64,000 nt of DNA from the NCBI RefSeq assembly GCF_031143425.1, contig NC_090438.1:754753823-754817822 (forward strand). Reading direction: 5' to 3'. The DNA comes from Pleurodeles waltl. Its lineage: Eukaryota > Chordata > Amphibia > Caudata > Salamandridae. The position numbers were made by a program, and so were the translations under genes. Under the pieces are notes generated by a model, which saw only the letters and a program-made list of their open reading frames with translations, did not search any database and was not told the DNA's origin. Position 1 is the stretch's first letter. Each line of letters begins with the position of its first letter. Shown here piece by piece: positions 12,628 to 23,891 of the stretch.

Positions 12628-12692
12628 ATAGCTCAAGTGTGAAGGTCACAGACCTTCACACTAAACAGTGAGGGTTTGAGTCCAGCCGGAGT
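12628..12692 (+). other. tRNA-like sequence or SINE head (A-box and B-box like)
   Basis: TAGCTCAAGTGTG resembles a Pol III A box, GGGTTTGAGTCC resembles a B box, and their spacing is tRNA-like. Between them a perfect 12-bp-arm hairpin (AGTGTGAAGGTC ACA GACCTTCACACT) sits where an anticodon arm would be. The acceptor ends do not pair convincingly and position 33 of a standard anticodon loop would not be T, so this is not a functional tRNA. A decayed tRNA-derived SINE or chance are the alternatives. Confidence 0.3.
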
Positions 12693-12854
12693 AATTTCCC
12701 TTCTTTAATTTTCTTGACGTGCACATTTTTAAGGCTCATACTGAAAGGTGATCTTACTGTTTTTAAAAGACAAATACATTTTTCTATTAAGATCTGCAGA
12801 AATATCTAATTGTAAGTATATCATACATCAAAGCCTAAAATAACTCGTAGGCTC

Positions 12855-13225
12855 GCTCCCTCTCACTCTCTTTCTCTCTCTCTCTCTTCTTTAAATCTCT
12901 TTCTCCCACTCACACACCCACTCAGACACTTAAGCACCCACTCACAGACCCACTCAGATACTCACGCACCCACTCACAGACCCACTCAGACCCTCACGCA
13001 ACTCCTCACAGACCCACTCAGACAGTTATGCACCCACTCACAGACCCACTCAGACAGTTGTGCACCCACTCACAGACCTACTGACACCCTCATGCACCCA
13101 CTCACAAACCCACCCACACACTGACGCACCCACTAAAACACTGATGTACACACTCTCACACCCAGACAGACACTCTCACCACCAGATACACCCTCTCACA
13201 CTTATTCTCACAACCATAGAGGCCA
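12855..13225 (+). repeat. CT-rich lead-in plus 32-bp minisatellite
   Basis: A short CT tract (12855-12900) followed by about nine degenerate 32-bp units of the form CACCCACTCACAGACCCACTCAGAC plus a variable tail. The open frames are Thr/His/Pro repeats and not genes. Confidence 0.85.
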
Positions 13226-13433
13226 CAGCCTACTCCCGCCGTGCACGGCCAAAGGGCAGTGCACAGCATGGGGTTGGGTGGTTAGCGAGGTTTGTTGCAG
13301 GGTCTGGTTGCAGCCCAGGTGTTCCTGCAACCTCTTATGCGCACGGGCGAAGGCCGTGCACTGTGCAAGGTTGGGTGCTTATAGGGGGTTGGTGTAAGGG
13401 TCTGGCCACGGTGGTGGTTGGATTCACATATAG

Positions 13434-14583
13434 CAGTGGTTCCCAAACTGTGGTCCGCGGACCCACAGGGGTCCGTGACCCATTCCCAGGGAGTCCGCAG
13501 GCCTGAGCTGGCAGGAAGACACCTCTCCAGCTGGGGCCTCCCAGAAACACAAGTGTGTTTTTCTATTCATTACTTTATTTATGCAGCAGTTTAAAAAGCA
13601 CTTCAAATTAATCCACCAACTTTCACGCAAATAATAAAAAGGTCAAGAGAACTCATATGATTAATGTTCCTGCAGGAGAGAGATGGGAGGTTTGACTAGC
13701 GATAGTTCTGACTCATCTAAGGTAGTGCAGAGGGTTAACATGCCTGCTGCAAAGAACGTACATTATGCAAAGAACAATATTTTATGTGCACAGCACAGTG
13801 GGTTACTGCTTTTGTGACAGATTATTTTGTCACTGTGCATTTCATAAATTACAATCGTAATGTAGCACAGAGAGCTATGAACTGCGGTCAAAGAGCTGCA
13901 TGCAACCCGCCTGGCAGAAATTAGAAATTTGTGTTAAAAAATGTTTGCTTGCATAGGCATACATTCTTATTATTAAAGTCAACGCTAACCACAGTGTTAT
14001 GTTCTGAATCCCGAGTTTGCACATCTCCAAACTAAGCACGCTTACAAAATGCCTACCAGTATAGATGACATGTGAATACTACACTTTGTAGTCCACTGTA
14101 AAGCGCTCCGACACCCTACAGTGGTATGAGAGGTGCTATTAAACAAATGAATTACATGTGACAGAGAGTTTATGGAGAGAATAGAGGCCCTTATGGTTTT
14201 ACTTCCTTTCCCCACCACATTTATATGTGAAAAAGCTTCTCAGATCTTATGTACCTAAAAATAGAAACAAATAGCTTGGGAAATGTAGAATCTGACCAGA
14301 GGATTCTGCTTCCCTACATAAAACCAAACATTGAAAAGTTAGTCGTCGAGATGCAATATCGACCTTCCCATTAAAATCTTTTGATTTTTGTGCATATTTT
14401 CAAAATAAAATAATTATATCTTTAGTAATTTAAGTATTTGTTTGGTGGGTTCTTGTTTATGTATTTTTTGCAAATTACTGTTTTAATTCTTGAAATTTGA
14501 ATTGTACAAATTGCTTGGGGGTCCCCGGCTTTCAACAGTGATTCAGTGGGGGTCCTCGGGAGTCAAAAGGTTGGGAACCACTG
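13434..14583 (+). mobile_element. hAT-type non-autonomous element with 8-bp TSD
   Basis: Begins CAGTGGTTCCCAAACTGTGG at 13434 and ends GGTTGGGAACCACTG at 14583, the classical hAT (Charlie-like) terminal inverted repeat. It is flanked by an exact 8-bp duplication ACATATAG (13426-13433 and 14584-14591), the TSD length expected for hAT. The 1150-bp interior has no transposase ORF, so the copy depended on an autonomous relative. The first 100 bp of each end retain GGACC..GGGGTCC-like subterminal repeats. It sits in the GC/AT mosaic repeat, interrupting one of its units. Confidence 0.93.
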
Positions 14584-14594
14584 ACATATAGTAA

Positions 14595-15420
14595 TGAACA
14601 TTACTATACGTTAAAAAAACCATCGAAATTCACTGAAAAAAACAAAGGGTACAGGGACGTTATAGTTAGGAAATAGAATTTAAAAAATACAAATTTGCTT
14701 AAAAAAACAACGGTTACAGGGACGCTATAGTTAGGCTCACATTTTAAACCTATGTAACCATAGAAATTCACCAGTTATAGTTAGAGTTACCTCAAGTAAC
14801 TATAACTTGTGCCCTAAGGTAACTATAGCTCATGCCCACGTCATGCACTGCTAATTACCCCACAAAATACAGCACTCATTACATCTTTGATAACATCATT
14901 GATAATATCAATGTAATATCTGCACTAAAATTTTACCATAGAAATTCACTTAAAAAACCTTAAAAGGGACATTATAGTTAGGTTCTGAATGTGAACATTT
15001 TAAATGTACAAGACCATAGAAATTCAGCTGTTATAGTTATAGGTATTTTAAGTAACTATAACTCGCACCCTAAGGTAACTATAACTCACCCCCTCTATGC
15101 TGAGTTTTTTCTTCAATATTTTGACTGCTAATGTTTCATTTATATTTTTATTCATGTCATAGAAGTTGTCATGAGTGCTGTAAGATGTGGGGTAATTAGC
15201 AGTAGGTGGTGAGGGCACAAGTTATAGTTACTTGAAATAACTCTGGCTATAACTGCTGAATTTCTATAACTACAACATCCCTGTAACCTTTAGTTTTTTA
15301 AGTGCATTTCTATGGTTTCTTTAATTCTATTTCCTAACTATACCACCCCTGTAACATTTGCTTTTTTCTGTAAATTTCAATTTTTTTTAATGTAAAGTAA
15401 TTTAAATTACAAAACGTTAA
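14595..15420. repeat. AT-rich large inverted repeat around TAACTATAAC motifs
   Basis: The left arm (about 14595-14840: TACAGGGACGTTATAGTTAGGAAATAGAATT) is matched in reverse complement by the right arm (about 15240-15405: AATTCTATTTCCTAACTATACCACCCCTGTAACA). The intervening sequence repeats AGTAACTATAACT(T/C)G..CCCTAAGGTAACTATA. Part of the right-hand material (GCCCTAAGGTAACTATGGCTCG) recurs directly at 17370. No ORF. Probably a fold-back element or a decayed composite repeat. Confidence 0.65.
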
Positions 15421-15424
15421 TCCA

Positions 15425-15780
15425 ACCTCTGCCACATGGTGGGGGTTGGCCACAGGGCCTGGCCTGTGGCCAAGCTGCTATAACTACCCAACCCCGCGCT
15501 GTGCACAGCCTTTGGTCGTGCATGGCTGGAGTTGGCTGCAGGCCCTGGCTGTGGCCACGCCCCTGTAACCACTCAACCCTGTGCCGTGCATGGCCTTTGG
15601 CCGTGTGTGGCTGGGCTTGGCCGCAGTGCCTGTGGGAGGTCCTGCGGCCAAGCCCCTATAAACACCCAATCCCACCTTGCGCATGGCCTTCAGCTGTGCG
15701 CAGCGGATGTTGGTGGCAGGGCCTGGCCTGCTGCTAGACCCTGTGGCCAGGCCTCTATAATCACCTAACCCCGCATCGCG
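15425..15780 (-). repeat. GC-rich ~105-bp tandem units, array B
   Basis: Three to four units each containing GTGCAT/CGGCCTTTGGCCGTG..GCTGG.GTTGGC.GCAGG.CCTGG and a TATAA.CACCCAACCCC join. The reverse complement of the same unit is found at 13226-13425 and 17140-17360, so one family is present in both orientations. Not coding. Confidence 0.75.
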
Positions 15781-16009
15781 CACATGTGAGATGTTGTATG
15801 AGTCTCTGCGCCCAGCTGGCACCTCCCGCCAAGCAAATGCTCCTGCTTGCTGAAAGCAGATTTTTCATCTCTATCCCTGAAAGAGATGAAAACATTGCTC
15901 CTGTACGCAGTGAGCTGCTATTTAAAGCAGCACACTGCGTGCAGGATCAATGCCAGGTCCCACAGGTGCTTCCCCCGCAGTCCCCATAAATCTATACTAG
16001 ATGCCCTGT

Positions 16010-17080
16010 GCACTCACGTACATGTGGCTAGGCCCTGGGGGATGGGGTCCCCGGAGCCAAAATTGGCATCGGAGGAGGGCCACATGGCCCCGCCTTCCTT
16101 TAAAAAAAAAAGTATTTGGCCCCGAGGAGTTGGTGGTCCCTGGGGCGTGGTGGGTCCTTGTGGCCTCCCCCATAGATTATTTTAAAATAGCCCCAGGGAG
16201 ATGCCCATGGTCCCTTGGGGGTCTGGGGGGACACGTGACCTCCACATATAGTTTTGAAATGTAGCCCTTGGGGAGGCGGTGGTCCCCAGGGCCCGAGGGG
16301 TCAGTGTGGTCCCCCAATATACTTTGTTAATGTTGTTCTTGGGCAGTGGTGGTCCCCGGGACTTGGTGGGAGGCTCTGTGCACCTCCCCCAAGTTTTTAT
16401 ATTATGAAGCCCTGGGGATGTGGTGGTCCTCGGGCCAGGGGGTCCGTGCGCCCATCTCTCAATTTTTTTGTTGTTGTCCCGGCGAGGTGGTGGTCCCTGG
16501 GACCTGTGGGAGTGGGGGGTTTGTGTGCCCCCCAAATGTTGTTTTAGTCTTATCCCGGGGAGGTGATGGTCCCTAGGATCCAGGGCATTCTGTGCAGCCC
16601 TGTTAAGTCTGTGCAACCTCCCCATATTGTTTTAAAATGTAGCTCTGGGGAGGTAGCAGTGAAAATGTAACATACTTTTTAAAATGTAGCTCCGGGGAGA
16701 TAGTCTGTGCAACCCCCCTATGTTTTTTTAATATGTAGGCCCAGGGAAGCAGTGCTCCCCGGGACTCGGGAGGTCCATGCTCCACACCCATATTGTTTTA
16801 AAATTTAGCTTCAGGGAGGTAGAGGTCCCCAAGGCCCGGGGGGGGGGGTCTTGTGGTCCCTGCATTTATTCTTTTAATGGTGTCCCGAAGAGGTGGTGGT
16901 CCCTGGGACTCGGGGGAGTCTGTGCGGCCTGCCCAAGGTTTTTTATTATGCAGCCCTAGGGAGGTTGTGGTCCCTGGGGCCCTGGGGATCTGTGATGTTC
17001 CCAAACAATTTTTATTAGGCAGCCCCCGGGAAGTGGTGGTCCCCGGGGCGCAGGGGTGGCCTCTGCAGCCCTCCTAAATA
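16010..17080 (+). repeat. GC-rich ~80-bp tandem units, array C (inverse of array A)
   Basis: About twelve degenerate units with GGGGAGGTGGTGGTCCC(T/C)GGG.C and a spacer TTTTAAAATGTAGCCC. It is the inverted counterpart of the array at 11280-12000. Several short frames cross it in all phases; none is conserved from unit to unit. Confidence 0.8.
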
Positions 17081-17089
17081 TCCTAAATA

Positions 17090-17530
17090 TATATATTTAA
17101 TGTTGAACCTTTAAGAGTACTACTTCGGCTGCATGTGGTGCGGCGTTTTGAGATTAACAGGGTTTGAGCGTGGGGCCTGGCCATAGGCCAGGCCCTTTGG
17201 CCAACCCCCACTTCCTATGGCCAAATGCTATGTGTGGCACGGGGTTGGTATGGTGATAGGGGGTTGGGCGCATGGCCTGGTTTCAGACAAGGCCCTGTGG
17301 ACAACCTCCTCCACACACGACCAAAGGCTGCACGTGGTGCAGTGTTGGTTGGTTATAGGGGGGGTTGTGCCCTAAGGTAACTATGGCTCGCGCCCTTGCC
17401 ATCCGCTGCTAATAAACCCAGATATTACTGCACTCATGATATCTTTTATAACATCATTGATATTATCACTGTAACATTTGCTGTAAAGGTATTCATGGAA
17501 AAATATATATGAAATATATATATGTATATA
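17090..17530 (+). repeat. Mosaic repeat remnant (array-B unit plus AT segment)
   Basis: 17140-17360 repeats the GGCCAAATGCTA..GGTTGG..ATAGGGGGTTGG unit in the same sense as 13226-13425. 17370-17490 then repeats the segment at 14810-14940 (CCCTAAGGTAACTAT...ATAACATCATTGATA). The order unit-B then AT segment is therefore directly repeated about 4 kb apart, with the hAT element inside the first copy. Confidence 0.65.
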
Positions 17531-17533
17531 TAT

Positions 17534-18112
17534 AAGCTAAGTTATAGTTTGGACAATTGTATTTATTTTACATATACAAACCCAACTTAAACTATACAAA
17601 CTGGTACAATGTGAAATTACCAATTTAAAGTTATAACTTACATTTCTAATTTACGCACCGCTAGATACAACTCACATTTATAATTTATGCACACCTCCAT
17701 ACAAATTCCTCTTGCATCAATCGCCCCACTACATTAACTGTTACTCTTTCTCCATGAACTTAGTATATCCTTGCATATTACATAAGTTAGAGCATGTGAA
17801 ATCATAGCAGGCATAATAAGACTTATGACATCTGAAATGACATAATTTCTCGCAACACAGTGCATGATAGAGTGGTGAGTTATAGTTAATGTAATGTGGC
17901 GACTGAAGCAACAACAATGTGTACGGAGGGAGGTACGTGACATATAGTAAATTGGAGGTGGTGCATAAATTATAAGTATAAACTGTGTCCAGTGCTGCAT
18001 ATATTACAAATTTAAATTATAACCATAACTTTATAATTTTTCCAGTTTATATAGTTTAAGTTGGGCTTGTATATAAAGAATATTTAAAGTTTTCCTTACT
18101 ATAACTTAGCTT
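17534..18112. mobile_element. Fold-back element with long terminal inverted repeats
   Basis: AAGCTAAGTTATAGT (17534-17548) is matched in inverse at 18098-18112. Inside it, CCCAACTTAAACTATA.AAACTGG near 17578 matches the complement near 18041-18070, and TTTATAATTTATGCAC.ACCTCC near 17680-17697 matches the complement near 17953-17975. The arms are thus about 160-200 bp each with a unique centre of roughly 230 bp. No ORF, and I could not identify a target duplication. Superfamily unknown. Confidence 0.7.
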
Positions 18113-18214
18113 TAACCTTTGTTTTTTATTAAATTTAAATGGTTTTTATTTTTTTAATAATAATGTTTTTCAAATTGTAGTTTCAAGTGCCATTTAGTTT
18201 TGTTGCTCGGTGCA

Positions 18215-20475
18215 GTGTCATAGATTATAGTAAAGGACAGCATTGTACAGTGTAGTGTCAACGAGTCTAGTGTTGTGGAGGGGAATACAGTGGTGTGGAG
18301 TACAGTGGAGTGGCGTTGTTTTAGTGGAGAAAAGCGCTTTGTATTGGATTGACATGGTGTGTTGTAGACTAGAGTATTGTAGAGTGTATTGGTTGTACAG
18401 TGGAGTTGCATGATGTAGAGTGCAATTCAATGCCGTACAGTGGAGTATTGTCAACTGTGTTGTTGTGGAGTCAAGTGTCGTGGAACTGAGTGGCAAAGAG
18501 TTGATTACATTGTCATACACTGGCATAGAGTGTAGTAGAGTGTTGTAGAGTGCAGTTTTATAAGATACAGTAGAGTGGAGCAGTGTACATTGGAGTGTCG
18601 TACAGTAGGACACAGTGGGCTAAACTGTGGCACAGTGTAGAGTGGAGTGGCATCTCATACAGTACATTACACTGGAGTGTAGTACACTGTAGTGGCATAC
18701 CATGTAGTGAAGTAAAGTGTTGTAGAGTGGAGTTGTATGTTGATCAATTGAGTGATGCGCCATATTGTAGAGTGTGAAACTGTCGTAGAGTGAAGTACAG
18801 TGGGGTAGAATAGACTAGAGTGTGGTATAGTGTGCTACAGTGGAGTTGCATATAGTGTTGGAGAGTGTAGTGACATACAGTGCTGTTGAGTGGAGCTCTG
18901 TACAAAGGAGTGGAATACAGTGGAATAGTGTAGAGTGGAGTGTCGTAGAGTGAATTGGCATCCAATGGAATAGCATACAGTGGAGTGGCGTACACTGGAG
19001 TGGGGTAGAGTACAGTTGTATATATTGGAGGGTTATTGACTGAATTGGAGTAGAGTGGGGTTCAGTGGAATAGTATACAGTGGAGTGGGGTACAACAGAC
19101 TAGAGTATAATGGCATAGCTTAGAGTGGAGTGGCACAGAGTGGAACAGCTGAGAGTGGAGTTACATAAAGTGAAATAACAGAGTGTAGTAGCATGCACTG
19201 GAGTGTTGTAGAGTAGAGTGGCATAGAGTGGAGTGGGGTAGAGTAGAGTGTTGTTCAAAGGTATAGCATATAGTAGGGTGATGTACAGTGGAGTGGTCTA
19301 GACTGGAGTGGCATAGAGTGGGATAGCTTTGAATGGAGTGTCATATAGTGGAGTTGCATACAATGGAATAGTGTGGAGTGAATTGGGGTAAAGTATAGTG
19401 GCACAGACTGTAGTGTCATACAATGGAGCATCATACAGTGTAATAGCGTACAGTGGAGTGATGAACACTGCAGTGGTGCAGAGTGGAGTGTGGTGAAATG
19501 GACTGGCGTACAGTAGAATAGCGTAGAGTGGAATGGCATGGCATGGTTTAGAGTGGACTGGTGTAGAGTGGAGTAAGGTACAGTGTAGTGGTGCACAGTG
19601 GAACAGCATAGAGTGCAGCGGTGTAGAGTTGAGTAGCGTGCAGTGGATTGGCACACAGTAGAATATCATTCACTTGCGTAGGGTATAGTAGATTGGCAAA
19701 GAATGGAACAGCATAGAGTGAAGTGGGTTACATTAGAGTAGTGTATAGTAGAGTGGCATAGAGTGAGTTGAGGTACAGTGTAGTGGCATACAGTGGAATA
19801 GCATAGACTGGAGTGGCGTACAGTGGAGTGTTGTGGACTGAAGTAACATAGAGTGGATTGCTGTAGAGTGGAGCAGGTCGAGTGTAATGGGGTAGACCAA
19901 GATGGCATATAGTGTAATAGCGCAATGTGGGGTGGCGTGGAGTGTTGTGGAGTGGCATACAGTAGAATAGCATAGAGTGTAGTGATGTAAAGAGGAGTGG
20001 TGTAGAATTGATTAGTGTAAAGTGTAAGATTGTACAGTGGATTATCATATAGCGTAGGGGCATATAGTGGAGTAGCCTGGAGTTTTTTTTTTTTACAGTG
20101 GAATGGCATAGAAATGAGTAGTGTGCTGTTTAATATTGTTGAGTGGATTGTCAAATAGTGGAGCGGGATAGATGAGAGTGACGTCCACTCAAATAGCATA
20201 CAGCATAGTGAAGTGATGTACAATGACGTGGCATACAGTAGAGTAGCATAGAATACAATAGCCTAGTCTGTAGGTTGTAGAACGGAGTTGCACAGAGTGG
20301 AATAGCGTATGAAGGGCGTTCAGTTGCGTGGAGCAGCCTGGAGTGTCATAGAATGGAGTGGCATAGAGTGTAATAGTGTGCAGTGAAGTGGAGTAGAGTG
20401 GAGTGGCATACAATGGATTAGTATAGAGTGGAGTGACGGAGTGGAGTGGCACAGAGTTTAATAGCGTAGGGCGTT
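18215..20475 (+). repeat. 2.2-kb degenerate minisatellite (GTGGAGTGGCATA)
   Basis: Hundreds of variants of (T/G)A(C/G)AGTGGA(G/A)T(G/A)GC(A/G)TA in units of about 10 and 20 bp. Minus-strand frames of 80-185 codons read as Thr-Pro-Leu-Tyr-Ser repeats and are a product of the array, not genes. Divergence between units suggests an old array. A 10-T run interrupts it at about 20084-20093. Confidence 0.95.
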
Positions 20476-20554
20476 GCTGGTAATTGAAACAGGTGTACTG
20501 TGAAAGTGTGTGAGCAGATGAAGATGTAATGTGTCAGGAATATACATTATGAAG

Positions 20555-21965
20555 AGTAAATGGTACTTTTTGGTACTATGTGGAAATAGTGTAAGTAATG
20601 TTAAAGTTATGTTTTAAAAAATCTAATTATATATTGTGCTGAAAAATACCGTGGTGAGTACATGTGGATGAGAAGTCATTATGTGATTGCTTAATGGCTG
20701 TGTTTACCAAAGATTAAAGGCAGCCGTGTAGTTTTGAGCGCAGTTGTCTGTGTTCTGCATTTCGTTGCAGTCTAGGTTAAGGTCTTAGATATAGATAAGT
20801 CATAGATTTTATTATTGTTCACTACCTATTACCACTTTTATAAACTGGTAATAGGTAGGGAAATATATTCATACATTTCTGTTTGTTTAGGGAGACCTCT
20901 ACATTTCTCCAATTTTTTTTTTTAAGTAGTGCAGTAATTTGTAGTTATTACCACAGTACTCTGTAGACTTTTTTCTGCATATTTAAATGTGTTAAAAATA
21001 GAAAATACTGTAGTACAGTATAGGCCACATGTATCAAACGTTTTTGCATTTGCAAATGTTGCGAATAGCTAAATTCAGCTGTTTGTGAATGCAAAAGTGC
21101 CTTTCCAAATATATGAAAGGTATTGGCAGTCCCATTTTAAGGAATCACAATTTTTTGTAATTCCCTAAAATTGCGAATCTAAATAGGGAATCGCAATTTG
21201 CTATTCCCCAAATAGGAAATCGTAAATAGGAAATTCCTATTTGTGATTCCCTAAACACATGTAATAAGCATTTCCTAAATGTGAAATGGGCATTTAGGAA
21301 ATGTTATTACCATCAACTCCAAGTTGATGGTAACCATGTGCAATTTTTTTAAAATGCATTAAAAATGCATTTTCTAAGGTGCCCTGTAGCCCACACATGC
21401 CCCTAGAGTATGTGTGCACTTTACATGTGCACAGTTTATTTTAGGGGTGCATCAAAAGGGGTCTTAGGCCCGCGGCACCCTTGGTTTTGTATTTCCTGAT
21501 CACAAATTAGGAAATGCAAAACCATTCGCGCCTATGGGCCTTTAGGCCCATAGGAACTAATGGAGTCGCAATCCCTAATAGTGATTCCCTAAAAGCGATT
21601 GTGATTCTGTTGGAATCGCAGAGAATTTTGTCATATACCATTTTGCATTCGCTAAATAGCGATTTCATTAAATTCACTATTTAGGGAATGCAAAATAGGA
21701 TCTTCGGTGCTTGATACATTTTTTTTAAATGTGTGGAATCTTATAAATATTTTTCCCTACCTATTACCACTTCAGTAAATTGGTAATCAGTACAGCCAAA
21801 GTGAGTATATTTTTGTAAAGGCAGTCATTAGCCAACCACATAATGACACCATCTCTATGTACTTCAGTACTCCTGCGAAATACCATGAGATTTCACGAAA
21901 GTACTGCAACTACAGATATCCTATTTACCTGTAGTACCAAAAAGATCATCTGTGCACCATAATGT
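20555..21965. mobile_element. Large fold-back element carrying an inner element
   Basis: Three blocks on the left recur in inverse order and orientation on the right: TGGTACTTTTTGGTACTA..GGAAATAG (20561-20588) against CTATTTACCTGTAGTACCAAAAAG (21921-21945); GTCATTATGTGATTGCTTAATGGCTG (20675-20701) against the complement at 21823-21848; TGGTAATAGGTAGGGAAA (20846-20863) against TTTTTCCCTACCTATTACCA (21749-21768). The arms are imperfect and about 300 bp long. The centre holds the element at 21023-21727. No ORF is evident. Confidence 0.65.
21023..21727. mobile_element. Candidate MITE with ATGTATCAA ends
   Basis: Starts GGCCACATGTATCAAACG and ends GTGCTTGATACATTTTTTT, sharing ATGTATCAA as a short terminal inverted repeat, with TTTTGCATT just inside each end. 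The interior is built of short inverted motifs based on GGGAATCGCAAA / TTTGCGATTCCC. No ORF and no clear target duplication. It fills the centre of the larger fold-back, either as a nested insertion or as that element's core. Confidence 0.45.
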
Positions 21966-23873
21966 GTAATCGTGCCAAATTTCATTCATATCCGTCTAGC
22001 TGCTTTCATGTTACGCATGAGTAAGCTCCCTTCTCAGGATTCCCTTCATAGGCTTTACAAGGTTCAGAATCTCCTTCTGTCTAGAAATACTCATATGGAC
22101 ATCCCGGCATTACCTTGGTCCTCTGGATTCATGTTGGCACTATTCAGGTCTTACCCTATATCTGACAACATAACTTACCTTACTATCTTTACACAAAAAC
22201 TGAAAGTAAGCTGCTGAGGAAGATGGCTCGGCGAGATAAATGCTAGCTTTTAACTCTTGATGTGACCTGCAGACCATGACTTTGAATCTTGGCAAGGCCA
22301 ACTCAGCCTGCCTTTGCTTTTCAGTAAATGAAGGCCCATTATGGGTAGCAACATCTATGTACGGCACGTGGGAGTAGCAGAAATGTGGTAATAAACGCCA
22401 TCTCCTGGGCCTGTCCAGTGCAGTCTCTTGAGGTAAGTTATACCTGCTTTTACATTGGGTTACACAATGCCTGAAGAGAGCAGACTTATTATGGTAATTA
22501 TGGTGAATATACACAATATTTCTTCTGTTGATCCCATGTATTTTCACAAGCCTTCATTACGAGTGGCAGAATTTCACTCAGATCTGTTACCTACGATGGT
22601 CTTGTGTCATTCAGGTTTTTGAGTGTCTTCGGGCCTGGAATTAACAGGACCAGATACTTCTGATCCCATAATTCTCGGCCCGAAGACACAAGACGCTTTT
22701 ACATGTTGCAGTGGCAGCAGCACAGCTCTGCCGAACCCCTGCAGAAGCAAAATTGATCAAAGAGTGTTCCCCTGAATAGGCTGAAGCCCACCCTGAACCC
22801 TTAACGCCGCCATCTTGCCCACAATCGTAGAATACACAGAATCGGGAAGAAAATCGTAAGAGAATGACCTGTTAGGTACCAGGCCTATGCAGTTATTCCC
22901 CATTACAGGAGGAAAAGTTGTAGTTGTTGGAATTTGTTGCAGAGATGCAGCCAGGAATCGGACAGCCTGACCACAGCATCTTGGCTCCAGATTTCAGCAC
23001 TCTCATAATAACACTAAAAAACACTCTCTCTCAAACATGTAAAATATGAGTAGCCTCTTACCTGACCAGTCAAAAGTGCTTTGAGCCTCTTAGAGTGTAG
23101 GAAAGTAAGCAATACGTAAATGCCAACAGAATGCAATCCACACTAGGGAAGCCTATATGAAAACTCTGAACTTAGTTCCCAGATCACTATTGTCAGTTTT
23201 CTGTTGTATTCTGACTCCAATTGATGATCAATGTTCCTGTGCTGGTGTCAGTTTCTGATATAAGATTCTAGCTGTGCTGGTGAGTAGAATCCCATTGTGG
23301 GGAGTGGTAGCAGGAGTATGTCTTGTTTTTGACGTGATTCACACGTTTAATACCAGCTAACTTGAGTGATGTCAACGTTTGAGTTCAGTTTCCAATAGCA
23401 ATGGTAGTATTATTCAGGTTCCTGTCATGAGGTCAAATTCAAAGTTTGATGTGGCTACTTATGGCGATGACACATTCTGAAGTTAGGTTATTGGTATGAT
23501 ATCAGTTTGAGGTCTGGCTCCTACACTAACTTCTCAGTCTGGCACATGGCTAAGATGTGATGACCAGGTTGACATGAGGCTTTTAGAGTGATTTTTGTAG
23601 TAATGCTACATTATGATGTTAGGTTGCTAGTGTGATTGGCATATTGTTCATGATGTCATGAGACTTCTGGACATCAGTTTTTTTATTAATGTCACAGTTT
23701 AAATCCATGGAGCGATATCTTAGGTTCTGGCCTGGGGGGATGTCACAGTTTGATAACAGGTTTTTTAAGGGATGTCCGGTACTGGTGTCAGGTTCAAGTA
23801 GTGATATTGCACTTTAAAATCGTCTGTTTTCCTTGAGCCGATCCATAGTTTGATGTCAGTCTCTTGGAGACGC
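21966..23873. other. No gene recognised; one strong hairpin
   Basis: No convincing coding region; a 135-codon minus-strand frame at 22140-22547 has no recognisable features. The perfect 13-bp inverted repeat GTGTCTTCGGGCC (22623-22635) / GGCCCGAAGACAC (22677-22689) encloses 41 bp. A second arm GTCTTGTGTC at 22599 can also pair with GACACAAGAC at 22685, giving two competing folds. Confidence 0.55.
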
Positions 23874-23891
23874 AACATCAGACATGATTTT

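Noticed and set aside
12628..12692. A functional tRNA gene
   Set aside because: No acceptor-stem pairing and a non-standard anticodon loop; kept only as a tRNA-like sequence of low confidence.
12905..13225. CRISPR-like look of regularly spaced repeats
   Set aside because: Units are adjacent and degenerate with no unique spacers, and the genome is clearly eukaryotic. The same applies to the other tandem arrays in the window.
19255..20223. Several minus-strand frames of 110-185 codons
   Set aside because: They read through the GTGGAGTGGCATA minisatellite as Thr-Pro-Leu-Tyr-Ser repeats in more than one frame.
22140..22547. 135-codon minus-strand ORF as a host gene
   Set aside because: No motif, signal or repetition seen; no splice or homology support; length is compatible with chance in 64 kb.
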